This document shows positions 36,653 to 48,144 of a stretch of DNA of 64,000 bases, in pieces. Under the pieces are notes generated by a model that did not search any database, was not told where the DNA came from, and saw only the letters and a program-made list of their open reading frames with translations. A program made the position numbers and the translations under genes. The DNA is from Sweltsa coloradensis (lineage: Eukaryota; Arthropoda; Insecta; Plecoptera; Chloroperlidae): positions 1 through 64,000 of the forward strand of contig JAMZAV010003103.1 in assembly GCA_024449915.1 (NCBI GenBank), written 5' to 3'. Numbering within the stretch: position 1 is the first letter of the stretch; each line of letters opens with the position of its first letter.

Positions 36653-37221
36653 ATCAAGAGATTGATAAATAATTAAACAGGCATCAACCTTTAAAATTTG
36701 TTAGCATTTTTTTTATCTTTCTCTCCCCACAATGTCATGATATGTCGTTAACACCAATTATTAAGACATTAGTTTCAAGTTTCAACACTTTTTTCTATGG
36801 TATTGACTATTGTTAGGTAAGTCTATAAATACAATACTCGACAAACTAGTTACTTTACGAAGATTGTGCCACAATAAGTGAAATAAATAAATAAATTAAT
36901 AACCTTTTGTTTTGACAAAAGTAATCATATTTAAGGGGGATCCATGGACCCAATTAAAATTTTCCTAAATATTAGTTTAACAAAACATCGGACATAGTTA
37001 ATCAATTATGATCATCTGACATTGCCAAAACTATTTTTGATTTATTTTTCGGTTGAGCGGTACGTCCAATATAGACAATTATAGTGAAATTTTTAACGTA
37101 TACACGGCACAGCTTTCTGCTCATAATTTTTGTGTTAGAAGGCTAATTTTTGTTTCTATTTGTAACACATACTCCTGGCTATAAACTCTAGATGTTGAAA
37201 TTTATTTCCCGTTAATATCTA

Positions 37222-37296
37222 GCACGGTACGATTTTTTACTTCCGCCGGTACAAACACTAACTTTGTACCGGCGGGAGTAAAAAATCGTACCGTGC
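37222..37296. other. Near-perfect 75-nt hairpin
   Basis: Two 34-nt arms around a 7-nt loop (CACTAAC). The left arm starts GCACGGTACGATTTTTTACT and the right arm ends GTACCGTGC. They differ at one position, which would be a G-U pair in RNA. It lies in a gene-free stretch (36931-37746). It could be a very short palindromic transposon or a structured transcript; no target duplication is obvious. Confidence 0.65.
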
Positions 37297-37746
37297 ATTT
37301 GACTTGAATTATAAGACTCAGTCGCTGTTCTCCATCGTCAAACAACATGCATAATTTATTGTTAAAATACTAGGGAAACGTCAAAGTCGTTGTTAGACGA
37401 GTGAGTGAGCCATGTGTTGAGTACTCGTTAACATTTCCTTTCAACCCCATACTAAAGACTGGATCGAGCCGGGTCTTTCCTCCCTAGCCTAGCATAGGAT
37501 ATCGTGGCGCATGGTCACATGGATGTTTGTCTGAGCCTCGAACTGGGTCACATTTACTGTTTGATTAAAGTGCCCTTGAACACAACTTACATGTTGCTTG
37601 TTTATCCTTTGAGGTCACCTATTCCAACTTGCGTCGCAAAATGTCCCGTGTATAAATCCCGTTTTGGCAGTTTTTTGTGTTTACTTGAGAAAATAAAATT
37701 CTGCATTCCTACTTTCAACTTTATGGAATTACACTTACAGTACGCC

Positions 37747-38446
37747 CAGTGGTGTATTGGGGCCGGAACGCGCCAGAACGACGTTCCGGTACTTTTTTCC
37801 GAGTCGGAACGACGTTCCTATTCTTTTTCTAGTATTTTAATAGTTCATTTGTGTTCTCAAAATATACAAAATTGAATACTTGTGCTAATAAATATTGTAA
37901 ATTAAAATAATATTTCATTGAAAGGTCTGTCACAACTCACATTACGGTAGGTTACGGTCGGGCTAGCCTATAATGTGCGCTTTGTTCAATCAAGCCTCAC
38001 TGGCCAATGGGCATTGGAAATATGTAGGGCACTTCACCACTCAATTACAAGAATCTTTTAAGAAGAAAAGTTGGCGACAGATTATGCAGAGGGTAGGGTT
38101 GTCTCTACAGGTCTCGCAATATACACAAGAAATGAAGGGAGGGGGGTGGGGATGAGATGAGTGTCCAGTGGGTCAACTTAGGAAATTTCTTTAAGGAAAT
38201 GGAACTAAAAACTGTTTCACCTAATTACATCCTTGCTGTTATGAGGGTAAGTCATAAGTGTTATTTTTTTATTATTCAAAAACTCAATACTCGACGCCAA
38301 CTGTATTAGTTTTTAGTTTCTTTCTGATAACTGCACCCCTTGGCTCCTTAAAAATGTAAAAAAAATCTGCCTATCATATGCACGTGTAAAAAAAATCGAT
38401 CGTACATGGTGCGTTCCGGCACTTTTTTTTTAGCAATACACCACTG
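37747..38446. mobile_element. hAT-type non-autonomous element, 700 bp
   Basis: Ends CAGTGGTGTATTG and CAATACACCACTG are a 13-bp perfect inverted repeat, with GGAACGCGCC/GGTGCGTTCC continuing it imperfectly. AGTACGCC flanks it at 37739-37746 and 38447-38454. A 60-residue frame at 37973-38155 (ANGHWKYVGHFTTQLQESFK..) is unrecognised and may be a transposase relic. Confidence 0.85.
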
Positions 38447-38612
38447 AGTACGCCTGTATGAGATAGTACCTATCACTTTGGAGTTTGGAATGATACTGGC
38501 AACAAATCATAAATTCTTATAATTATATTGTGAATGTTGATATCCCACTTAAATCAACGCATACAAAATCAGTAGTTAACTTTTAAACAAATGTCGTAAA
38601 TTTGTAAAATAA

Positions 38613-39201
38613 TTGGATGAGCGAAGCAGACTTTAATTTCACTGACCCCCCAAAAAAATTTGCTCGGGTGTTTTTTTTTTCTGTTTTTTTTGTATTTTTG
38701 TCTGTTTGTTTGCTCTCTACCGGGCAAACGGCATATGCGATCTTGATGAAAATTGGAGGGGACCTTCGAAATCTCTGAACTTAGACCTGCCACGTTTTTT
38801 TGTACAATCAAAGAAATATTTCTCATAATTATCGTACTTTTACGATTTTTTCGATTTTTAGTGCAATATTTTCGTGACATTTGGTCCGATTCTGTCCAAT
38901 CGGGTGGGGCTAGAACCTTCATATTTAACATGGACATTAAGATAAAGGGGATGTATTGCTTTTTGAAAGAAAAAGAAAACATTGAAAGAATGTACCAGAA
39001 TCCATATAAATAAAGATTTTAATATAAGTTTTTTGAGGGGTATAATAACAATTAACATGTAACAATAGAAACTTGACAACAATCACCTACAATGCGTTCA
39101 AGAAGCACTTGATAAGTAAAGAGATCCCACGCAAACTTAAAACTTACAAAAAAGCTCATCCATAAACGCGACTAAAAAAAGCGTTTGCGAAGCTTCCTAG
39201 T
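38613..39201 (+). mobile_element. HLE copy K, complete
   Basis: Starts TTGGATGAGCGAAGC and ends GCTCATCCATAAACGCGACT..AAAGCGTTTGCGAAGC, TTCCTAGT. About 590 bp. A clean reference copy for the family: GACCCCCC, T-rich run, GGGCAAACGGCATATGCGAT, GACATTAAG and CACCTACAATGCGTTCAA blocks. Confidence 0.6.
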
Positions 39202-40379
39202 TTAAAATATACATTCAATTATTTCCAATTTAAATGGAAGCAAAGCAAGTAGCAGCCTGGTCATCAAGGGCAAAGGGGTCCGTAGTTCATGATGTACGGG
39301 GGGGGGGGGGGTACGTAATAATAAAATGGAGTAGATTGCACAAACTATCAAATTAGTCCGGCGTTAAAGTACTTCCAGTGAGTGTACCAGCGGACTCAAG
39401 AGTATAATATTATTATTCAGCTACAACTTATAAAATAGGTCCAACTTAGTATTTTTATGTCAGATAATTTACAACTGTAGTTTATTTCACTACACTCAAA
39501 GTATTTATTTATTTTTAATTGTTACATTTTAGGAAAACATATTAATTTGCATCTCTTATTGGTACAGTCGCTAACTGACTGGTTCAGTATTTGCCAACCT
39601 CGGAAATCGAAACGTCTCATCAAAATAACACTTAAATCACTAAAGTATAGGCTAATGGGCCTATGGACAAAGTAATATTATGTTCGTTACACATTAAACG
39701 TACAATATGATTGTCTCTCATGTAATTTGTAACAATAAATAGTTGAAACTTCTTCTTGAGAGTTTGGCCAACCTGGTATTTGGCTTGGCAACACGGCACC
39801 AGCAGCCTTCTGCCTCTGCTTCTGATCGAGTGGATAGAAACGCGCCGAGAGAACTGCCACCTCGAAAGTGTTTCATACCAAAATAAACTGTAGTTGTGTG
39901 TATATATGCTATTTACAGACGTAAATTACATTCAATAAATATTGGCAGAAGGCTTTTCAAGTATTAAAAGTGTCCTAATTGACATCACAAAACTTTTACG
40001 CTCGTTTTGAGTCGGCGTGCACATCTGCTGGGTTGAAGGAAGCGTATGCATCGCTCTGGACCGCCCGTGCCCTGTGGTTGCTGATGGCCCAACGGCTGGC
40101 GCGCTCGTTTTGTATGCGAAAGGTCGCCGGTTCGAGTCCCGACTGGGAAAACTTTTTTTATTTTTTTTTGCTCATTCCATCTTTATTGTTCATGATTTTT
40201 ATAACTTTTCAATTGGAAATAACTCAAATACATAGACATTTTTCCCTCAACATTTGCTCTTTACGTCAGTAAGCTTACACCTCTCAAAATGGAGTTTATG
40301 TTATGTTTATGTATGTGTTTAAGTGAGTTGTTTATGTATACTTTTGATTTTTTTTTTTTTACATCTATCACATTCTTAA
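39202..40379. other. Stretch without a gene; tRNA-like remnant within
   Basis: AT-rich with a G run at 39299-39311. Only the tRNA-like remnant near 40080-40150 stands out. Confidence 0.5.
40072..40152 (+). tRNA. tRNA-like pseudogene or SINE head
   Basis: Contains GATGGCCCAACGGCTGGCGC (A-box-like), an anticodon-arm-like CTCGT-TTTGTAT-GCGAA (would-be anticodon TGT, Thr) and the B-box GGTTCGAGTCC, then a T run that could stop Pol III. The acceptor stem does not pair and the T-stem has mismatches, so I do not call a functional tRNA. Confidence 0.3.
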
Positions 40380-40931
40380 CCCGAGAGTAGTCGCGTGTGG
40401 TCTTTGAGACCGACTTTTTTTTTCAACAGTAGTTGGTATTTGTACAGCGCGCATGCGTGGCTTGTCTAGTTCTGCCTACCTTCCCAAAATAGATTTGTGA
40501 AGCCAGTGTGCAATACGCAATTCAGTGTTCTGCAGAACTTCATCTAAGATAAGAGGTCCTGTTCGGTTGCTCGGTCTTTTCGACCGCTGCGCGACTACTA
40601 AAGGAGGCAAAAATATGCATACTCAATCACTATTATGAGACATGTATTTTGTTAGTGTAGGTTGATTATTCTTCAACATACTGTGTTGGCATATATTTTG
40701 TCTTATTTTATACCTTTTATTCTGTGTTTGATTGATTATTGATTGATTATTTATTGATTATTGATTGATAATTGATTAATATAACCATGTATGCTGTCAC
40801 ATATATGATATATTACCTTATATTCGTAATCAAAACGTCATCCTAACGTTATTAGCCCATAATAAATAATGCGGTCTAAAGGACCGCGCGCGACTACTAA
40901 CGTTACAAACAGGGGCGCGACTACTCTCGGG
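40380..40931. mobile_element. piggyBac-type MITE, 552 bp
   Basis: The 16-bp perfect terminal inverted repeat CCCGAGAGTAGTCGCG (40380-40395; complement 40916-40931) is flanked by TTAA on both sides (40376-40379, 40932-40935). Extra copies of CGCGACTACTAA occur inside near 40590 and 40900, acting as subterminal repeats. No transposase frame. Confidence 0.85.
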
Positions 40932-40935
40932 TTAA

Positions 40936-43270
40936 AAAATTATTTTTGCATAGACAGACTGTAGAATGTAAATTATTGTCCATAAATTATAAGGCCTACT
41001 CTAAGAATGTTACACAACACGTGTTTCACTTATTTCGTAGTAAGGCCTACTGACGCGGTATCTAATATGGCTTAGACTGATTTTATATGTATTTCTTACT
41101 GGGCCTAATTTTTTTTACCAGGCCCTAAAATCAAACGGGCTCCGAGAGTGTGGTGAAATTTGCCGTGGACGGCCGCACAAAATCGTCTAGGGCCTGCTAC
41201 AGAGATTCTATGAATCAAGTGCATCAAGATTCAATCAAGCACTGAAAGCATTAAAAATATTTTCAGCTCTTGGCGTTCAGTTCAGCGTAACAGTTTCGCG
41301 TATACAAATTCATGAACTTTTTCCATAAAATACAGCAATCGGAAAATTTTGCAAGAGGTTATTTGTTTCCTTCATAAGGTTATCAAATGAATTTGTTTCA
41401 TCTATTGACCATGAATTATTCGGGGGAAAAATACTTCCATTCAATATTTTGTGTGTCAGTACTGTAAACTGTTACCACGCGATAATAAGCCAAAGTAAAC
41501 ACGATGTAACATGTTGTTACACTGAGAGACAGCCAGACCACAGTGTGGTACTGTCGCCAAACCCACGTTTAAAAACTCGCTCCCATTATTGCCATTGGTC
41601 AATTGCGCGTGGCCGTGGCCTGACGTCACACAGCGTTGCGGCGCTTCCGCTGACGCTCTCGTCCCCTAAGATTATTTTTGGACTTTCGGCATTCATATCT
41701 AAAAACGTAGTTTGGTAACAACCATTTTGTAAACGCAATTTATTTTCAGTATTTAATTACCTTCAATTTGATATATAATTTATTCATGTGTCATTTAAAG
41801 TCAGTCTTCTGTAGTGGTTTAATGTCGGAAAGTGTAGATTTTTGTATACCTGCAATGTTAAAAGAAGCAAATTTCATGATTTTTAAATCAAAATTTCAAA
41901 AAAAAAGTCGGTAACTCCCGTTCTGCGAGTTGTATTATCAAAAAGCACACTTTGAAGAGTCTATATTATGAATTTCGGCAAAATGCCATATCATGCATGT
42001 TTCACTGGATCGACTTTAAATGCTCGATTATCGTACTCCTGTGCAATTTCGAGGTAAGATTAGGCCTATATATGCCCCATATAATGCGCAAAAACGACTA
42101 AACGGTTGATCTGACAAAACACTTGTAAGAGTCAAATACTGATCAGATACAGGTGATAAGTTATAAAATAAGACTCATACATTTTTTGCCAGAGATCTGC
42201 CCTTGGTAATGGTGGTAGGGGTGGTTGGGGAGAATTTTATGCCACGCATGGCCCATCGCCAAATGCATGAGGACGGACGGTAGATCTAACAAAAAATGTC
42301 AAGAGACCGAAAAAGTGTATATTGAACAGACAAATACTACAATCGCTTTTTGAACAATTTTTATAGTTGCCTTGATGGATGAGCGTATTTGGCCATCGTC
42401 CTGCGTTCTACATTCTGTGAGACCTCCTGAACATAATAGCATATTGCGCTATACTCTTAACTCGAAATTGCCGACTAAATACCCAAAACATGGAAATCTA
42501 GGCATAGTAATCGTTTAGTACTGCATTTTTGTCTACTTGTGTCAATGATTTAAGCATATTGCATTGTTCATGCACAGTTCAGTAGATGTGTTGCATCTTG
42601 GGTGATGTGAAAGTCACTCATTAGCTTTGGGAAATTAATTTTGTTTAAAAAATAATGTCTTACATGTGTCTCTTTTTTAAATATGATCTGTTTAAACTTT
42701 AAAGAATATTTCTCTAAAGTGGACGATCCTTCAAAATAAACTACCTAGACACATACATAGACACCAAATTAACGTACCTATTTTAGGATTTTAAGATTTT
42801 AAGATACGAGTCCCCAACAGCTCAATTGACAAGATACTCGAAAGATAGGACATGCGTTTTATGCAAATTGCCATTTGCTCGGCTGACTTGACACCACAAA
42901 AGTGTTTGAGATTTTGAACAGATGTTGCAAAAGTTGAAATATAATATTATAATAACAACAGTAACACATTTCTAAAGTTTGTTTTAAATTAAATTATAAA
43001 ATAAATTATGAAAATGTCTTAAATTGATCCTTTTCTATTTCGCATACTTGAGTGCTACGTTAGAGCAGGTAAGTGCTGAAAGGCTCATCGTTAGTGCGAA
43101 TACCGTTTAAAAGATATGATTTTTTTTAAAAATGGGACGGCTTCATATCGAAATATGGAAATTTACACACAAAAATGCTAAATTGCATAATTTTGGTGGA
43201 GGTGCTGGGTAGTCTAAAAAATTCACAATTATTTATTTTCAATACTTGAATTCGCACCGTACTTTGGTTA
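40936..43270. other. Stretch without recognised genes
   Basis: No supported coding region, RNA gene or repeat boundary on either strand. A GC-richer patch lies at 41540-41660. Confidence 0.5.
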
Positions 43271-43847
43271 TTGGATGAGCGAAGCGAAGACTTCAATTTC
43301 ACTGACCCCTCAAAAAATTTAGCTCCAATGTTTTTTGTTTTTTTCTGTCTGTTTGCTTGCACGCTACCGGGCAAACGACATATTATGCGATCTTGATGAA
43401 CATTGGAGGGGACCTTCGAAATCTCTGAACATAGACTTGCCACGTTTTTGGGTGCAATCGAAGAAATATTTCTCATGAATATCATACTTTTACGATTTTT
43501 TTATTATTTTTAGTGCGATATTTTCGTGACATTTGGGCCGATTCTGACCAAACGGGTGGGGCTAGAACGTTCATATTTCACATTGACATTAAGGTAATGG
43601 TGACGTATTGCTTTTTGAAAGAAAAAGTTAAAAAAAATATTCTGAAACCATATAAATGAAGGTTTTAATAGAAGTTTTTTGATGTATTTAATAACAATTA
43701 ACATGTAACAATAGAAACTTGACAACAATCACCTACAATGCGTTCAAAATGTACTTGATAAGTAAAGAGATCCCACGCAAACTAAAAACATACAAACAAG
43801 CTCATCCATCAACACGACTAAAAAAAGCGTTTGTGAAGCTTCCTAGT
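43271..43847 (+). mobile_element. HLE copy L, complete
   Basis: TTGGATGAGCGAAGCGAAG start; end GCTCATCCATCAACACGACT..GCGTTTGTGAAGCTTC, CTAGT. About 576 bp, close to copy K throughout. Confidence 0.6.
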
Positions 43848-44378
43848 TTACAAACTTTTCATGATTAATTGATATTTCACTTATTATCAACCAATAAAAT
43901 TTAGAAATTATTGGCATGATGATTGAAGTGGAAAAATCTTAGGCCAATCAGTAGAGTTTGAAGTAAATTATACATAGGGGGGGTCAAATGTAGTAAAAAT
44001 TGTCCTAAATGTAATTAATTAGATGATAAAATTAATTAATAAAAATTATTTTGGATAATTATTCCTGTAAAATAAGCTATTATTTGATACAAATGTCGAC
44101 TGTGTAGTCTCTTTGTTATATATATATTTTTGGTTAATTTATAATTAATTTAATTAATTCAAGAAAGTTACAAGATCTCAACTTGGAACCATCTATTTCT
44201 GGATTCCTTGTCTTTATATTAATAGCCTGGCCAATTTTAATAACCTAGCCAATTTTTATGATTTCTTTACAATTTGCACATTGTTAGTCTTAAAGCCCTA
44301 TAAATTGCTTGCTTGTCAAAAGTAAGAATTAATTAAACAAGGGTTACTGCCGGCATTTTCATAATACGCCCAATATTT
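43848..44378. other. Spacer without recognised genes
   Basis: AT-rich spacer between two HLE copies. Nothing recognised. Confidence 0.5.
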
Positions 44379-45079
44379 TTGGTTGAGCGAAGCGAAGACT
44401 TCAATTAACTTACGTTACCTCAAGAAAAATAGCTCGGGTATTTTGTTTTTTGTATTTTTGTTTGTTTTTCTGTTTGTTTGTTTGCACTCTACCAGACAAA
44501 ATTATGGGATATGCGATCTTGATGAAAATAAGAGGGGACCTTCGAAATCTTTCAACTTAGACCTGCCACGTTTTTAGGTATAAACGAAGATATCTTTCTC
44601 ATGACGATCGTACTTAAACGATTTTTATCAATTTTTAATGCGATATTTTCGTGATATTTAAGCCGATTCTGACCAAACGGGTGGTGCTACAACGTTCATA
44701 GTTTACATGGACATTAAGGTAATGGTGATGTAGTAAATTTTAAAAAGAAAAAGTTGAAAAAGTTAGGCAGAATCCATAGAAATAAAGGTTTTAATATAAG
44801 TTTTTTGAGATGAATAATAATTAACAAGTAACTATAAAAACGTGACATCAATCACCTACAATGCGTACAAAAAGCAATTCTTTGGGCCTCCAGATATTTT
44901 ACATTCTATTAATTGGTATTACCAGAGCAATTAGTACTACTTTAAGAAAATTATCCTAATTTAACGAAAATTATTTAGCACTGGAACTTGAAGAAGTAAA
45001 GAGATCCCATGCATACGAAAAACTTAAAAAAGCTCATCCATCAATGCGAATAAAAGAAGCGTTTGCAAAGCGGCCTACT
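44379..45079 (+). mobile_element. HLE copy M, diverged
   Basis: Starts TTGGTTGAGCGAAGCGAAG; ends GCTCATCCATCAATGCGA..GCGTTTGCAAAGCGGC, CTACT, so the canonical CTAGT terminus is mutated. It carries an extra segment of about 100 bp (44880-44990), also found in the fragment at 53995-54290. Confidence 0.55.
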
Positions 45080-45484
45080 TTATCCAAATTTTGTAATTTG
45101 TTCAATGAAAATGGGAAATAAAAAGTTATCTTTGTGATCATGGCTGAATGGGTATATTCCTGCTTAAGACTATATGGTACTTTGAAGAGACGCGGACTTC
45201 TCCGATTAGACCGTTAAAAATCTCGCATCCGGGGGAGAAGCGGGAGGGTAGGGGTAATGATGGCGAGCCGTGGGAGACTGGGAGTGGGGGATATAAGTAA
45301 CTCGACACTTCACAATCACAATCACAGACCCAGCTAGTATCTGCACGGAACTCTCGCAATGACGTGTCGCTTGCCAGTCAGTCGTAGTTTTTAGATCGGG
45401 TCTGGGAACACTTGTCACACTCACTGGAGGTTTATTCTGTACATATTTCTTCTGTGTTTAGATGGATGGTATATAGTTAGTTGT
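45080..45484. other. Spacer with TATA-like patch
   Basis: A GC-richer stretch with GATATAAG at 45289-45296. Nothing else supports a gene or LTR. Confidence 0.3.
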
Positions 45485-46310
45485 ACGCCAATCAAAATAA
45501 AATACTTTTGTCAAAACAAAAGGTTATTTTATTTATTTCACTTATTGAGGCACACTACTCATAGTCATCTATACCTAATAATACCATAAAAACAATGTGT
45601 TGACACTTGCAACTATAATGTTGTAAAACGGTGTTCTGGACATCATGACATCATGGTGAGAGGAGGAAAAATAAAATTCTAGCTTTTTTGAAGGGTGGAT
45701 GATAGGTTGATAATTTATCAATCTCTTGGTGCTTCAAGTTTCGTTTTATAGATATATCATCAGTATCAACACTACAGTTTACTACAATATTACACAAAAA
45801 TTAATAAAAATAATATATTTTCACATATTTGTTTGATCAAAATAGTGTAAAGTACACGCACAGTTGGTAGTGTGCCATTAAAAAACAGTGAGTTGAAATT
45901 ATTGTCAATGTCATATCCAAAATATAGATGAGGGGGTGAATAAAATACTGACTTCTCGATACTGCTTTCAACTTTGTTTGTTGATAGAGTAGTCTCATTA
46001 CTATATTTCAGTAGGCCTACATTGTTTCCAGAAAATTTATGGCAATGTGCTCATTTTGAATAATTGCGATATATTATAATAATAAGTCATACATTATCTA
46101 TGATTTACTACGAAAAATATATTATCCAAGCATTTTACTGAACTAGAAATCAAAATCAACCCCTATCCACTTACATAAGATGACATGACACGCACTAGCG
46201 CGTAAAAGTAATTTATGCGTACAAGTAACATGGTATTGTAGAGTTGTACTATCTCTGAACCAAAATGACAAAATTGAATCAGTTTTAGCCATGGTCAAGG
46301 AAAAATTAAA
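45485..46310 (-). repeat. Dispersed repeat DR1, copy 2, uninterrupted
   Basis: The reverse complement aligns with 32505-33106 plus 36661-36930. At the points where copy 1 carries the palindrome and the hAT-type element this copy is continuous (ATATCTATAAAACG..CTTGAA..CCAAGAGATTGATAA), serving as the empty site for both. Confidence 0.7.
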
Positions 46311-46315
46311 GTTTA

Positions 46316-46693
46316 TATAGTTCGTCCGTTTACAGTTGACGAATTTGGAGTTCCTCAAAGGGACAAAATACCTGATTTGTTCACACCTCTTGACAAGATC
46401 ATTTTTCTCTGGTTCACCGGGAAATAGTCTCGGAGATCCCCAGTGATTGACATATCTATTATAATGAATAGCAAACCCGTCGCCAAATCACTTAGTTTAA
46501 TTTCCATTATTGCGCTTCATTGGTTTGCCAAAGAGGCGCACAATGAAACTTCAGCCGGGCAACATTGACGACGGTCAGCGAAGACTGAATTTTAAATTAC
46601 AACCCTCCTAATTGGTTATAACAAGTGGCTTACATGTTCCCGCTGTGTCGGCCAAAAAGCCGAAATTCGTCAAATGTAAACGGACGAACTATA
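46316..46693. mobile_element. TA-flanked MITE, about 378 bp
   Basis: Inverted ends of about 33 bp: left TATAGTTCGTCCGTTTAC, continued by a GACGAATTT segment; right GTAAACGGACGAACTATA, preceded by AAATTCGTCAAAT. TATA lies at both borders, consistent with a TA target as in Tc1/mariner MITEs. No transposase frame. Confidence 0.65.
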
Positions 46694-48144
46694 ACTGGCA
46701 GTGGCCGTACGACAGGGGCGGATATGGGGAAGGGCGAGGGCGGGCGAACGCGACCATCACGACTCTCCGGTTTACGTTGCATAGACAATTTCACATTTTT
46801 AAAAGTTTTTTAAGCTTTTAAAAATTGCAAAATTTAAGAATTCGATAGATCTCCTACCCCAGTGTCCTCCGGACGACCCCATCCAGCCAATTGTTAATTG
46901 GACGCTATTTCTACCAAAGTTACTTTGTATGTAAATAGATAATTGTAAAACACAGTATCACTATCAACTAGTACGTAATTTTACATTGTTACAGTGACAA
47001 ATTTGAAATTTTTCGATTGGCAGAACTGAAACTTCCATCCGCAGCTCACACGCACTAACTTAAAAAAACAAAAACGAATGCGATGTGTAACCAAAATGTT
47101 ATTCGTAAATTTACAACTTCAACATTAGTTCGCGACCCGATTGAAGAGAAATTATTATCTCATTTCTTTTCAACTCCGACACTGTTTGCGTATGGCTCTA
47201 CGAGGACGTGGGTTCGAATTCCGTACATCACATGTTTTTTTATTCGTCCTTCACCCTCATCTTTCTCCACTCATCGTCTCGAATAGCCTTATAGTGCATT
47301 ACTAACATAGGTTAAGCAACAAAAATCACCATCGTCTCCAATGTATTCTTTTATTGTGAAGTCTAATTTATATGTGAATCGCGAATATCAAAATTCTAGA
47401 ATGAATTCTTGAGTTCTTCAAAATATATTTTGTGAAATGAGAATTTGTAGTCTGTGGCAGTATCCTCTCCGGATCAAATATAGGACAAAGAAGTAACATT
47501 GGTATTGTTATGATTTCACTCTATAACTAGTATTATATTATATTGAATTGACGAACAAAATAGATAGCATTCGGAACACGCTATACGTTATCTTAAGGTG
47601 CATGGACATTGGACACCACCAGTGGGTAGCACGCGTCACATTTTGACATCATTTTGTAAATAGTTTGTAAATACCGTACGCACTCGTAGATGTAGTCATT
47701 GGTTGATTTAATAGTTTCAACTCTGTGAGTGTGTGGGATTGAAATATTATCGTAGAACTTTTGCAGACTTGATTTTTATTTCGATGTGAAGAATGACTGC
47801 AATCGTTCCATGAGTGTTCTTGGAAAAATTGATATGAACTAAATGTATATAGAAGTGCGATTTTCAAGAGACAAGGTTATTTATTCCAAACAAAGACCTG
47901 GCACGTGTAAGTTTAAATATTTTGAATGTTCTCCTAGTTTAAAATTCGCTTTTGTGAGCGGAGCGTGAGTGTGGTATACAGCGCGAGCAGATTATATAAT
48001 ACTAGTTTTGTAATTTCAATAAGTAATCTCGCCTTCAGAGAGAATAGGACACATTTTGCAGTTAGCAAATAGCTATTCGCTCGGCCAAGAAGCATTCGAC
48101 ATATATGAAACTTTGCAAAGTTGTCAATAAAGCATACATACACA
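46694..48144. other. Stretch without recognised genes
   Basis: No coding support. An isolated B-box-like GGGTTCGAATTCC at 47211-47223 is followed by a T run, but no cloverleaf could be drawn. Confidence 0.5.

Larger units (their letters stand above)
32505..36930 (+). repeat. Dispersed repeat DR1, copy 1, interrupted twice
   Basis: 32505-33106, 36174-36185 and 36661-36930 align in order to the reverse complement of 45485-46310 (for example GTAAAATGCTTGGATAATAT, AACAAATATGTGAAA, AGTGAAATAAATAAA, CCTTTTGTTTTGACAAAAGT). The gaps are exactly the palindrome at 33107-36168 and the hAT-type element at 36194-36652. The class of DR1 is unknown and no coding was seen. Confidence 0.7.

Noticed and set aside
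37504..37875. 123-residue frame with a plausible Met start
   Set aside because: It runs across the border of the hAT-type element at 37747, so its second part is transposon end sequence; no family motif.
45180..45460. Possible promoter or LTR with GATATAAG
   Set aside because: No second copy in the window, no LTR ends, no primer site and no downstream gene.
47180..47235. B-box GGGTTCGAATTCC followed by a T run
   Set aside because: No acceptor, D or anticodon stems can be paired around it; likewise the B-box-like sequences near 22450, 52448, 56480 and 57177.
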